Shown here one piece after another: positions 34,278 to 44,332 of a stretch of 64,000 nt of DNA. The translations under genes were made by a program, and so were the position numbers. The notes beneath the pieces are model-generated. The model saw nothing but the letters and a program-made list of their open reading frames with translations, had not been told where the DNA came from and searched no databases. The DNA is from Mesorhizobium comanense. GTDB lineage: Bacteria > Pseudomonadota > Alphaproteobacteria > Rhizobiales > Rhizobiaceae. How positions within the stretch are numbered: the first letter of the stretch is position 1; each line of letters begins with the position of its first letter. Location of the stretch: positions 124,001 to 188,000 of the forward strand of contig NZ_SCNN01000011.1 in NCBI RefSeq assembly GCF_005503535.1, given 5' to 3'.

Positions 34278-35477
34278 TCAGGCGGCGAGTTTGGCGCGCT
34301 CGGCGATTGCCGCGGCGGGCGGGGCGGCGGTGTCGACGCCCATTTCATCAAGCGATTGCGCGGCCGCCTCGACGACGCGGCGCATGACATGCTCGTCCAT
34401 CTGGCCGATGCAGCCGACGCGGAAGGAATCCACGACCGTCAGCTTGCCCGGATAGATGATGAAGCCCTTGTCCTTCATCAGCTCGTAGAAGCGGTCAAAG
34501 GCGAAATTCGCATGGGCCGGGTTGAAGAAGGTGACGATGATCGGCGACAGCCAGCGGTCCTTCAGCAAGGTCTCGAAGCCGAGCGCGCGCATGCCGGCCA
34601 CCATGACGTCGCGGTTCCTGGTGTAGCGGGCGCCACGGCCGGCGACGCCGCCTTCGGCCTCGTGCTGGCGCAGCGCTTCGAGGAAGGCGGCGACGACATG
34701 CGTCGGCGGCGTGTAGCGCCACTGGCCCGTCTTGTTCATGTTGGCCCACTGCGCATGAACATCGAGCGACAGCGAATGGCTGCGGCCCTTGGCGGCCTCG
34801 AGTTCACTCTTACGGGCAATGATGAAGCCGAAGCCGGGCACGCCCTCAATGCATTTGTTGGCCGACGAAACCATCGCCTCGTAGCGGATCTCGTTGACGT
34901 CGAGCGCCACGGCACCGAATGCGCTCATCGAATCGACGAGCAGCTTGCGGCCCTTGGCCTGGACCGCTTCGGCGATCTCAGCGACCGGATTCAAAATGCC
35001 GGAACTGGTCTCGCAATGAATGGCAATGACATGGGTGATCGCAGGATCGGCATCGAGGGCTGCGGCCACCTCGTCGCCGCGCGGCGGCAGGTAGTCGCCC
35101 TTGTCGATCAGCGTATAGGCGCGGCCGAGATATTGCATGGTCTGCGCGGCACGCAGGCCGTAGGCGCCATTGGCAAGAACCAGGACCTTGCCGTCTTTCG
35201 GCACGAAGGAGCCAAGCATCGCCTCGACGCAGAACGAGCCCGACCCCTGCATCGGCACACAGTCGAATTCGTCCTTCGTGTCCCCGGTCAGCGCCAGCAG
35301 GCGTGCGCGCATCTCGGCGGTCATGGCACGGAAGTCGCCATCCCACGATCCCCAGTCGCGCAGCATCGCCTGCTTGACCGAATAGGCCGTGGTCAACGGC
35401 CCCGGGGTCAGGAGATAGGGCTCGCCCAGCGCCGGACTGGGTAACGGCTCGGCGGCAAATTTCGTCTCGGCGAGCAT
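34278..35477 (-). CDS. phnW: 2-Aminoethylphosphonate-pyruvate transaminase PhnW
   Basis: A 399-residue class V aminotransferase. It has YLLTPGPLTTAYSVKQAM and DWGSWDGDF near the N-terminus, D182 in LLVDSMSAFG, and the PLP lysine K208 in SSANKCIEGVPGFGF, a PhnW hallmark. It makes phosphonoacetaldehyde and L-alanine from aminoethylphosphonate and pyruvate. The start at 35477 has GGAGGACACC directly upstream; the open frame beyond it is non-coding. It is first in the catabolic operon and divergent from the LysR gene. Confidence 0.92.
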   Translation of the reverse strand: MLAETKFAAEPLPSPALGEPYLLTPGPLTTAYSVKQAMLRDWGSWDGDFRAMTAEMRARLLALTGDTKDEFDCVPMQGSGSFCVEAMLGSFVPKDGKVLVLANGAYGLRAAQTMQYLGRAYTLIDKGDYLPPRGDEVAAALDADPAITHVIAIHCETSSGILNPVAEIAEAVQAKGRKLLVDSMSAFGAVALDVNEIRYEAMVSSANKCIEGVPGFGFIIARKSELEAAKGRSHSLSLDVHAQWANMNKTGQWRYTPPTHVVAAFLEALRQHEAEGGVAGRGARYTRNRDVMVAGMRALGFETLLKDRWLSPIIVTFFNPAHANFAFDRFYELMKDKGFIIYPGKLTVVDSFRVGCIGQMDEHVMRRVVEAAAQSLDEMGVDTAAPPAAAIAERAKLAA

Positions 35478-35555
35478 GGTGTCCTCCGACAGGTCGCTGC
35501 TTTTTGGATATGCCGCCATTGTTGGTGCCGGAGACATATTTGTAAAATCGTTATT

Positions 35556-35586
35556 TTGTATCGAAGTATCGATTTGCACGATACAA
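35556..35586. promoter_or_regulatory. Candidate LysR operator between phnW and its regulator
   Basis: In the 273-base divergent region, TTGTATCG (35556-35563) and CGATACAA (35579-35586) form a perfect 8-bp inverted repeat around 15 bases, with ATCGA-N4-TCGAT nested at its left. LysR-type sites often show T-N11-A dyads of this kind. The AT-rich context suggests overlap with the phnW promoter, about 80-110 bases before its start. Binding is inferred. Confidence 0.45.
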
Positions 35587-35750
35587 CGACTTCGACTCGG
35601 GAACGCATGCTGCCTGTCGGGCATGACATGCTTGTGAAGCTGTGCGGACCTGCCATCGGAAACATCGCCGAAATCGTTCGATCACGCATTTAAAGCAGCA
35701 GGGCTTATGATAGGGTCCTGGCAGTCCGAGCAAGCCGGAAGGGTAGAAAG

Positions 35751-36620
35751 ATGCGCTATGTCCAGTTGCGGGCATTCCACCAGGTAGCGATATCAGGCGG
35801 TTTTTCGCGCGCGGCGGAGGCTTTGTTCCTGACCCAGCCGGCCATATCGGACCAGGTGCGCAAGCTTGAGGAAGAGTATGACGTACTGCTGTTCAACCGC
35901 AACAAGAAGCAGGTCACGCTAACCCATTCGGGCCAGAAGCTGCTCGAGATAACGCACCGCATGTTCGACACCGAGCAGCAGGCGCTTGAGTTGCTGACGG
36001 AGTCGCGCGCCTTGCGCTCTGGCACGCTGCGCATCGTCGCCGACGCGGCGCACCATCTGCTTCACATACTCGGCAGTTTTCGCGCCCGCTATCCCGGCGT
36101 GCAGGTTTCGGTGCGCGCGGGGAACACGGAGACGGTGATCAGCAGCCTCTACAGCTACGATGCCGACATCGGCGTGCTGGGCGAGCTGCCGGCCGGACGC
36201 GATTTCGAGGTGCTGAAGTTGAACTCCACCCCGATCATCGCCTTCACCTCCATCGACCATCCGCTATCGGGCAAGACATCGTTGACGCTGAAGCAGTTGG
36301 GGCAGGAATCGCTCGTCATGCGCGAGCGTGGCTCTAAAACGCGTCAGAAGCTCGAGGAGCTGGCCGCTGCCGCGAAGGTCGAACTGCGGCCGGTGATCGA
36401 GGCCGAGGGCCGCGAAGCCGTGCGCGAGATCGTCGCCTCCGGCGCCGGCATCGGTTTTGTCTCGGCGGCCGAGTTCGGCCACGATTCACGACTGGTGCCG
36501 ATCACCATCGACGCGCCGGAGACCCTGATGGACGAGGCGCTGATCTGCCTGCGCGAGCGAAGCGGCGGCAAACTGGTGCGCGCCTTCCTCGACATGGCGA
36601 GATCGTTGTCGGCGGATTAG
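35751..36620 (+). CDS. LysR regulator of aminoethylphosphonate catabolism
   Basis: A 289-residue LysR protein: HTH in AISGGFSRAAEALFLTQPAISDQVRKLE, then the NKKQVTLTHSGQKLLE wing, and an effector domain with IRAGNTE-like RAGNTETVISSLYSYDADIGVLGE. It is divergent from phnW. A LysR subfamily is routinely found beside phnW, and this one fits it by sequence style and position. It probably responds to aminoethylphosphonate or a pathway intermediate. The start follows GGAAGGG. The stop converges on the amidase gene 26 bases away. Confidence 0.87.
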   Translation: MRYVQLRAFHQVAISGGFSRAAEALFLTQPAISDQVRKLEEEYDVLLFNRNKKQVTLTHSGQKLLEITHRMFDTEQQALELLTESRALRSGTLRIVADAAHHLLHILGSFRARYPGVQVSVRAGNTETVISSLYSYDADIGVLGELPAGRDFEVLKLNSTPIIAFTSIDHPLSGKTSLTLKQLGQESLVMRERGSKTRQKLEELAAAAKVELRPVIEAEGREAVREIVASGAGIGFVSAAEFGHDSRLVPITIDAPETLMDEALICLRERSGGKLVRAFLDMARSLSAD

Positions 36621-36646
36621 ACATCCGCAACTCCGGCAGCTTCGGC

Positions 36647-37645
36647 TCAGCCGGGAATGGGATCGCCGTCGCCGAGAGCTCGAAGCCGGTCGTGAGCGCC
36701 CTCATTGAGCTTGGAGACCCCCAACAGGCTCTTGTCGATCGAGCACAGGACGCTGAAAGCCGGATTGACGAGATTGCCGATGCGCAAACGGCAAGCCTGG
36801 CTTACGAGTTGATGCGCATCCATCAGCGGCAGGCCGGTGATCGCCCCTACCCAGCGAACGAGGCCAGCCACGGCGATGCGGCAGGCGTCGTCGACAGGCC
36901 GGGTGCAGCCTATGACGCCGATATGGGTATCCGTCTCCAGCCGGGGCCAGTCGAAATCGTCCGTCGCCGCCAGTCTTTCGCAGGCAAAGGTCGTATGGAA
37001 GGCTCCCTCCACCGCCGTGCCGGCGATCTCTCCGTCGCCCTGCGCATAGTGGCCGTCGCCTATATAGACATGGGCGCCGTCGAGATTGGCGCGCAGATAA
37101 AGCGTCGCGCCGGGGCCAAGATCGGGAATATCGAGATTGCCGCCGAAATCGCCGGGAACCACACCCAGCCGCACTTCACCATGGGCAGGAGCAACGCCGA
37201 GCGTGCCGTGAAACGGCCGGTAGGGCACGCTTATCGTTTGGCCATTCGCCGCTTGCGTGACCAGCGTTCGCCGGTCGGGGCCAAAGCGCCATATCCAGAC
37301 GCGTTCGTCCTGCGCGGGCTGCAGATTGGGATTTCCCCGAGTGCCGGAGAGCAGCCCAAAATCCGGAGAGATCGTCGCCACGCCCCAGTCGCGGGCCGGC
37401 TCAAGCGACAGAAGATGGATGGCGACGATATCGCCTGCCTTCACCCCCTCGACATGGATCGGACCGGTCAACGGATTGACCTTGGGATAGGGCGCCACCT
37501 CGCGCGGCCGGCCCTCGCTGCTGGTCAGTTTGCCGGAGAAACAGTCCTCGGTGAAAACGGTGGCTGCCTTGGACAACGGCACGGTGAGCCGCGGCGTGTG
37601 GCCGCCGAGATGGAAAACGAAATCGCCATCGCCGGTCGAAGTCAT
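36647..37645 (-). CDS. Acetamidase/formamidase family hydrolase
   Basis: A 332-residue protein with the family core GDFGGNLDIPDLGPGATLYLRAN, then GAHVYIGDGHYAQGDGEIAG, and an N-terminal DCFSGKLTSSEG. These belong to the FmdA/AmdA family, which releases ammonia from formamide or acetamide. It begins 53 bases after the last permease gene of the BMP-type importer on the same strand, so it may be co-transcribed and act on a breakdown product of the imported compound. That substrate link is inferred. Confidence 0.83.
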   Translation of the reverse strand: MTSTGDGDFVFHLGGHTPRLTVPLSKAATVFTEDCFSGKLTSSEGRPREVAPYPKVNPLTGPIHVEGVKAGDIVAIHLLSLEPARDWGVATISPDFGLLSGTRGNPNLQPAQDERVWIWRFGPDRRTLVTQAANGQTISVPYRPFHGTLGVAPAHGEVRLGVVPGDFGGNLDIPDLGPGATLYLRANLDGAHVYIGDGHYAQGDGEIAGTAVEGAFHTTFACERLAATDDFDWPRLETDTHIGVIGCTRPVDDACRIAVAGLVRWVGAITGLPLMDAHQLVSQACRLRIGNLVNPAFSVLCSIDKSLLGVSKLNEGAHDRLRALGDGDPIPG

Positions 37646-37698
37646 TGCGAAGCTCCGGAATAGCAGCCTGTCGGGGATGAGAAAGCCAAAAGCACGGA

Positions 37699-38619
37699 TC
37701 AGGTCTCCTTCGGCCTGGCCATCCTGGCCGGGCGGTTGCGGACATGGACCCGCCAGCGGGCCGCTGTCAGGCCGACGATGGCGGCGACATAGGGCAGCAT
37801 CAGGACAAACTGCGACGGGATGGCGAACGCCTGAAGACGATCGCCCAGCGCGCCGAAGAAACCGAAAAGCACCGACGCGGCCGCCGTTATCCAGGGCTGG
37901 CCACCGCCGAACAATGTTGCCGCCAGGCCGATGAAGCCGCGACCGCTGGTCATGTCGGGAAGGAAGAAATGCAGCTTGTCCATCGACAGCTGCGCTCCCG
38001 CGAGCCCGGCCAGCAATCCGCTGATCGCCAGCGACAAGGCCTTCATCTGGCCGACCTTGATGCCGGCGGAGCGGGCGGCGTGCTCGTCTTCGCCGGCGGC
38101 GCGCAGATAGGCGCCGGTCGGCGTGCGATAGAGGAAGACCGCGCAGGCGGGTATCGCCAGGAAAGCAAGCAGGACCACGATGCTCTGCCCTTCGATCGCC
38201 GGACCGAGAACCGGGATGAAAGACAGACTGCCGGCCGGAACGTGCCAAAGGTCTGGAAAACTCACCGGCCGCAATCCGCCCGGACTGCGATAAAACCATT
38301 CGAGCGCAAACAGGCTGCCGCCGGCGGCGAGGAGATTGATCCCCAGTCCGGCGACGATGAAGTCGGCCGAGAAGCGCAGCGTCATCAGGGCAAGAAGCTG
38401 GGACATGGCGACCGAGGCGACAAGCGCTGCAACGAAGGCAAGCGGCGCGCTGCCGGAGGCGTCGCCGACCGCGATGGCGACGAAAGCGCCGACCAGCATC
38501 ATGCCCTCGACAGCAACGTTCAGGATGTTGGCGCGCAACGTGATCATCGCGGCAAGCGCGGCGAGCACAATCGGCGCGGATTGCTCCAGTACGGAGGAAA
38601 GCAGCGAAACGGCGGTCAT
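37699..38619 (-). CDS. BMP-type (nucleoside) ABC permease 2
   Basis: A 306-residue permease with LRANILNVAVEGMMLVGAFVAI and FSADFIVAGLGINLLAAGG, typical of the YufQ/NupQ branch of the RbsC-like permease family used by basic-membrane-protein-type nucleoside importers. The start overlaps the stop of the other permease by 4 bases. An open frame continues upstream through that neighbour, but the two are separate proteins in different frames. It pairs with the 342-residue permease. Confidence 0.85.
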   Translation of the reverse strand: MTAVSLLSSVLEQSAPIVLAALAAMITLRANILNVAVEGMMLVGAFVAIAVGDASGSAPLAFVAALVASVAMSQLLALMTLRFSADFIVAGLGINLLAAGGSLFALEWFYRSPGGLRPVSFPDLWHVPAGSLSFIPVLGPAIEGQSIVVLLAFLAIPACAVFLYRTPTGAYLRAAGEDEHAARSAGIKVGQMKALSLAISGLLAGLAGAQLSMDKLHFFLPDMTSGRGFIGLAATLFGGGQPWITAAASVLFGFFGALGDRLQAFAIPSQFVLMLPYVAAIVGLTAARWRVHVRNRPARMARPKET

Positions 38620-39643
38620 GCGCGCTGCCCTTTGCGCGTCAGCCTTGCCGTCATCAGCAGCACGAGAAGGCCGGTCAGAAGATCGACGAGCGAGCGCGGC
38701 ACATCCGTCGATATCTGCATATAGGCGGAGCCGTTGATCATCATCGCATAGAAGATGGCCGTCGCCAGCGCGCCGATCGGATGGATGCGCGCAAGCAGCG
38801 CGCAAGTGAGGCCGACCAGCCCGTAATCGGGTGAAAAATTCTGCTCGAAGCGGTGCCCGATGCCGAGCACATAGAGCGTGCCGGCCAGGCCGCCGAAGCC
38901 GCCGGCGATCAGCATGGCGGTGATGATGCGGCGGTCGGCGGGGATGCCCACGGACCGGGCGAAGCGCAGGTTGGTGCCGGCCGCCCGCAACTGCGCGCCC
39001 CATTCGGTGCGGAACAGCACGACCCAGGTGAGGCAGGCCAGCACGACCGCGATGACGATGCCGCTGGTGGCGCCGCGCATGCCGGGCAGCGCCGGCAACC
39101 AGATGGCCTCGGGCAGAACCCGGCTGACCGCGCCGTAGCTGGTCGGGTCGCGGATCACCTGGTTGGCGAGGTAGGAGGTGAACAGCAGCACGATGATGTT
39201 CAGCATCAGCGTCGTGACCACCTCGTCGACAGCGAAGCGAACCTTGAGCACCGCCGGGATCCAGCCGAGCAAGGCGCCGGCCAGGATGCCCGCGATCAAT
39301 GCCAGCGGAAACAACAGCAGTGCCGGCAGGCTGGTGAAGGTGACGCCGACGATCGTGGTGGCGATGGCGCCGGCATAGAGCTGGCCCTCGCCGCCGACAT
39401 TGAAGATACCGGCGCGGAACGAGAAGATGACGCCGAGCGCGATGAGCGTCAGCGGCGTCGCGCGATTGAGGAAGAGTGCGAAATTGCCCAGCGAATCGAA
39501 ATTGGCCAACAGCAGGTCGCGATAGGCTCGCACGGGATCGTCGGCGATGGCCGAGACCAGCACGAAGCCCAGCGCCAATGTCAGCAGGATCGCAGTGAGT
39601 GGAGCCCGCACGGCACGCAGGCAATCAAGCACCAGCTCACGCA

Positions 39644-39644
<1 letters not shown>
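38616..39644 (-). CDS. BMP-type (nucleoside) ABC permease 1
   Basis: A 342-residue permease of the YufP/NupP branch: GVIFSFRAGIFNVGGEGQLYAGAIA, VDEVVTTLMLNIIVLLFTSYLAN and VLFRTEWGAQLRAAGTN. The first membrane segment begins near residue 16 (LTAILLTLALGFVLVS). The ATG at 39644 overlaps the ATPase stop by 1 base; a GTG one codon earlier is possible. It forms the importer channel with the next permease. Confidence 0.85.
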
Positions 39645-41182
<1,538 letters not shown>

Positions 41183-41205
41183 GGCGATTCCGCTCAAGGG
41201 AGGCA

Positions 41206-41232
41206 GGCGGGACGGAACCGTTCCGCCCCGCC
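41206..41232 (-). terminator. Intercistronic hairpin after the BMP-type binding-protein gene
   Basis: A 13-bp inverted repeat with one mismatched pair (GGCGGGACGGAAC / GTTCCGCCCCGCC) sits in the short gap between the binding-protein stop and the ATPase start. No U-tract follows. It is the third hairpin of this kind after a binding-protein gene in the window, and probably sets unequal expression. Confidence 0.55.
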
Positions 41233-41243
41233 GGAAGCCGACA

Positions 41244-42254
41244 TTATTTGAAGGCGGTCTCGACCTTCAATTGCCCACCGACCACCTTGGCCTTGGCTGC
41301 GTCGACCTTTTCCTTGACCGCCGCAGGCACGAGGGCGTCGTTGTAGACAAGGCCGACGCCATCATTGGCGAGGCCGTAGATCTTCAGTTTTCCGAACTCG
41401 GCCTTGCCGGCGCGGACCTGGCCGATGGAATCGTAGATCGAGTTGCCGATCTGCTTCAGCATGGAAGCCAGCACGTTCTTCGGATGCAGGCCATTCTGAT
41501 CGGAATCGACGCCGATCGCATATTTGTTGGCATCGGCCGCGCCCTTGAGGATACCGAGGCCGGCTGGACCGGCGACGTTGTAGACGACGTTTGCGCCATT
41601 CTCTATCGCCGTCTTGGTGAGGTCGTAGGCTTTCTGGGCGTCGTTGAAATTGCCGATGAAGATCACCTGCACCTGGATGTCCGGAACCACGGTCGCGGCT
41701 CCCTGCTTGAAGCCGACAATGAAGTCCTGGATGACCGGCAGGTCCATGCCGGCGACAACCGCGATCTTCGGCTCACCCGATGAGAGCGGGAAGCTCGCCT
41801 TGTCGGTGGCGGCAACAGCGGCCAGCACGCCGGCGAGATAGGAACCTTCGTTCTGCGCGTACTTGACCGAAAGAACATTGGGCAGGTCGAGCTGGTCGTC
41901 GAAGAAGACATATTTCTGGTCGGGATGCTGCGGCGCGACGGCCGCGAGATTGTCATGCATGTTCGGACCGGTGAAGATGACGTTCCACTCTCCCGAATTG
42001 GAAACGGCCTCGAGATTCTGGCGCCACAATTGCGGGTCGGTCGGCGAGGCCTGCAGCAGGCGGGTGCGTACCCCATCCTTCTGCGCCCGGTCGAAGCCTG
42101 TCTTGGCATTGTCGTTGAAACCCATGTCGCCAAGATTGTCGCTCATGACATAGACGGCGCTGAACGGGTCCTGCGCCGGCGCGGTTCCCGCCATCGCCAG
42201 CATGCCGACAAAGCCGGCGACGACGCCCAACATGCCTTTCGAAATCAGTTTCAT
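41244..42254 (-). CDS. BMP-family periplasmic nucleoside-binding protein
   Basis: A 336-residue protein of the basic membrane protein (PnrA-like) family. It has a signal peptide (GVVAGFVGMLAMAGTAPAQ, cut near residue 28), MSDNLGDMGFNDNAKTGFDRAQ, and VVYNVAGPAGLGILKGAADANKYAIGVDSDQN, the family signature near the ligand site. PnrA relatives bind purine nucleosides. The nearby nucleoside hydrolase supports a nucleoside ligand. No lipobox Cys is visible, so it is probably soluble in the periplasm. Confidence 0.87.
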   Translation of the reverse strand: MKLISKGMLGVVAGFVGMLAMAGTAPAQDPFSAVYVMSDNLGDMGFNDNAKTGFDRAQKDGVRTRLLQASPTDPQLWRQNLEAVSNSGEWNVIFTGPNMHDNLAAVAPQHPDQKYVFFDDQLDLPNVLSVKYAQNEGSYLAGVLAAVAATDKASFPLSSGEPKIAVVAGMDLPVIQDFIVGFKQGAATVVPDIQVQVIFIGNFNDAQKAYDLTKTAIENGANVVYNVAGPAGLGILKGAADANKYAIGVDSDQNGLHPKNVLASMLKQIGNSIYDSIGQVRAGKAEFGKLKIYGLANDGVGLVYNDALVPAAVKEKVDAAKAKVVGGQLKVETAFK

Positions 42255-42353
42255 GATCTTGTTCCCTTCTTTCTTGTTTGCGTTCCGCCCTGAAAGCCGG
42301 GGCGGTCTCTCCTGGTAATGGTGCCCGGCCGCGATCGCGTGCGCGGCAATCCC

Positions 42354-43301
42354 TCACATCCGCGCCTGCTCTTGTGACAAGGTCGACAGCGCCAGGAACA
42401 GCGCTTCGTGCGTGGCGGCGACATCGAACGAAATCACCACGTCGCAGTTGACAGGGCGATCCGACCGCGCGGCGAAATCGACGACGGTGCGGCCGTAGTT
42501 CAGTCCCTTCGTCGTTTCGACGTCGACGCGCGCCGGAACCGTCCTGGCGATCTCGGGAGCGGCAGCGACCAGTATGGCGCAGGGATCGTGAAGCGGCATT
42601 TCCGGCGGCGCGAAGACGCCAGGCCTGTGGGTCGTCACCAGCGATGCCAGCAGTTCGGCGGCCAATGCGGCGGCCCGGCCGGGCAGGCCCGCTATGCGAT
42701 CGATGAGGGCCGCGCTGATCGGCACCGTCGCGCTGGCGTCGACAGGGACCATGGTCAGCGGAATGCCGGCGTCGTAGACGATTGCCGCGGCTTCCGGGTC
42801 ACACAGGATGTTCCATTCGGCCGCCGCCGATTTCGTGCCCAGCCCCCAGGCGCCGCTCAAGGTGACGATCCGGCCGATCTTGTCCGCGATCTCGGGATGC
42901 CGCCGCAAGGCCAGCGCCAGATTGGTCAGCGGACCGGTCGTCACGATCGTCAGCCCCGGATGCGACGCCACCTCGGCTGCGATCCGCTCGACGGAATGGA
43001 GCTCGTCGAGCGCGATCCGCTCCAGATCGTCGCGCACCGGGTCGAGGCCATTGTCCATGTCGAGGATGCGGGCAATCAGCCGCTCGCGCAGCAACGGCCC
43101 GGTGGCGCCTGCCGACACCGGCACTTTGCGCGGGCTGGCGGCGGCCACGGTGATCGCCGCATTGACCGCCGTTCGCTCCCCTGCCAGATGGCCGGCGCCC
43201 GTGGTCACCGCGAGCAGGTTGACGGCAGGATGGCCAAGCGCCGCCAGGATGGCGACGGCGTCGTCGTTGCCGGGATCGCAGTCGTGAAGAAGATCTATCA
43301 C
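42354..43301 (-). CDS. Inosine-uridine preferring nucleoside hydrolase family protein
   Basis: A 315-residue enzyme with the calcium-binding N-terminus LLHDCDPGNDDAVAIL, TGPLTNLALALRRHP, EWNILCDPEAAAIV and LHDPCAILVAA. These segments define ribonucleoside hydrolases, which cut the N-glycosidic bond. The usual DVT near VPVDASATVP is altered to DAS, so specificity may differ. The GTG start at 43301 overlaps the upstream gene stop by 4 bases, implying translational coupling. It is followed by the nucleoside importer. Confidence 0.85.
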   Translation of the reverse strand: MIDLLHDCDPGNDDAVAILAALGHPAVNLLAVTTGAGHLAGERTAVNAAITVAAASPRKVPVSAGATGPLLRERLIARILDMDNGLDPVRDDLERIALDELHSVERIAAEVASHPGLTIVTTGPLTNLALALRRHPEIADKIGRIVTLSGAWGLGTKSAAAEWNILCDPEAAAIVYDAGIPLTMVPVDASATVPISAALIDRIAGLPGRAAALAAELLASLVTTHRPGVFAPPEMPLHDPCAILVAAAPEIARTVPARVDVETTKGLNYGRTVVDFAARSDRPVNCDVVISFDVAATHEALFLALSTLSQEQARM

Positions 43302-44056
43302 AGGCCGCGCGCCCTTCCGGTCCAGGCACAGAGGTTCGACCACATCGTGCGATAGCCGGGCCAGTTGACGAAATCGACCGGACACCAGTGCGGGCTGCAA
43401 TCCGACATGAACGCCGCGCTGCGGCCCGCGCCGACTTCGGCCACGGCAAGCAGCGGATCGTTGCCGATCGTGGCGATCAGCTCGGCGCCGTCGGCAAGCG
43501 TGACGCGGTTGTAGCCGAGGACAGCCGGAAGCGGCCCCGTGACACCCTGCATCACCGGGTGGTCGGGCCTGGTCACGGCGCCGACGATGCCTTCAGGATG
43601 TTCGCGCCGGTCGTCGGTTGCCATCAGCCTGACAGGCAGGCACGCCTCGACGACGGTATCCTTCCAGCAGCCCTTGGCCTCGATGCCGGTGAAGGTCAGG
43701 TAGCCGCCAACCATGATCAGGCCGCCGCCGCCTTTGACATAGTCGGCGATGATGTCGAGCTTGTTGACCGAAGACTGCGCCTTCAGCCACGTATTCGGGT
43801 GCAGCAGCAGCGTGTTGGCGCCGATGTCGCTGAGAATGACGGTGTCATATTTCTTCAGCGCCGCGACGCTGTCGGGGAAATGCGTCGGCGCGACATGGTT
43901 CTCGATCACATCGACCTCGAAGCCCGACCCTTCAAGCGCCGCCTTCAGATAGGAATAGCCCTCGCCGAAGGTTGTCGTGGTGAAGGAATCGAAACCCTTC
44001 GTATGGGTCGCGGTGGTGAACCAGGTTTCGCCGACGATGAGAATTCTGTTGCCCAT
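43298..44056 (-). CDS. COG5426-type glutamine-amidotransferase-like protein
   Basis: A 252-residue protein beginning MGNRILIVGETWFTTATHTKG, with YVKGGGGLIMVGGYLTFTGIEAKG and a C-terminal AFMSDCSPHWCPVDFVNWPGY. This is the class I glutamine-amidotransferase-like fold of the STM3548/COG5426 family. I see no canonical Cys-His-Glu triad to prove amidotransferase activity, and no function is known. It is first in the nucleoside operon and coupled to the hydrolase, which suggests a role with a nucleoside or its sugar. Confidence 0.75.
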   Translation of the reverse strand: MGNRILIVGETWFTTATHTKGFDSFTTTTFGEGYSYLKAALEGSGFEVDVIENHVAPTHFPDSVAALKKYDTVILSDIGANTLLLHPNTWLKAQSSVNKLDIIADYVKGGGGLIMVGGYLTFTGIEAKGCWKDTVVEACLPVRLMATDDRREHPEGIVGAVTRPDHPVMQGVTGPLPAVLGYNRVTLADGAELIATIGNDPLLAVAEVGAGRSAAFMSDCSPHWCPVDFVNWPGYRTMWSNLCAWTGRARGL

Positions 44057-44196
44057 GATGCTCCCCATGACTCGGCAAAGGATGGACGTCTCCGTCCCGG
44101 CCAGGCTGCCGCCAAGCCGATCCGCTGCGGATTTTTGCGCGTTTGCGTTCCCGGACTGGACATTCGGCGAAATGCGCGATACGCCAGTTTCAGCCT

Positions 44197-44212
44197 ATCT
44201 ACACGAGTAGAT
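44197..44212. promoter_or_regulatory. Candidate LacI-type operator in the divergent region
   Basis: ATCTACACGAGTAGAT is a 16-base dyad with a central CG and one mismatched arm pair, in the 276-base gap between the COG5426 gene and the plus-strand hydrolase. A central CpG in a dyad of this size is typical of LacI-family sites, and a LacI gene lies at 45279. Control of both directions is plausible but inferred. Confidence 0.4.
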
Positions 44213-44332
44213 TTCACCTTGCAAGAAGGAATTGGCTGACTTTCCGCCGACATTCGCCTCACAGCGATGTTGCGGAAAACAGCCAGAGCGATCTACCGAT
44301 AGAAGTGTCATGTCAGACCCGGGAGCCCCACG

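Noticed and set aside
35478..35750. Pho box upstream of phnW
   Set aside because: Only a scattered CTGTCG and a TGACAT are seen, without 11-base direct repeats.
37699..39624. Apparent 641-residue fusion of two permeases
   Set aside because: The upstream half in this frame is Arg/His-rich nonsense; the real first permease is in another frame with an ATGA overlap, so there is no fusion.
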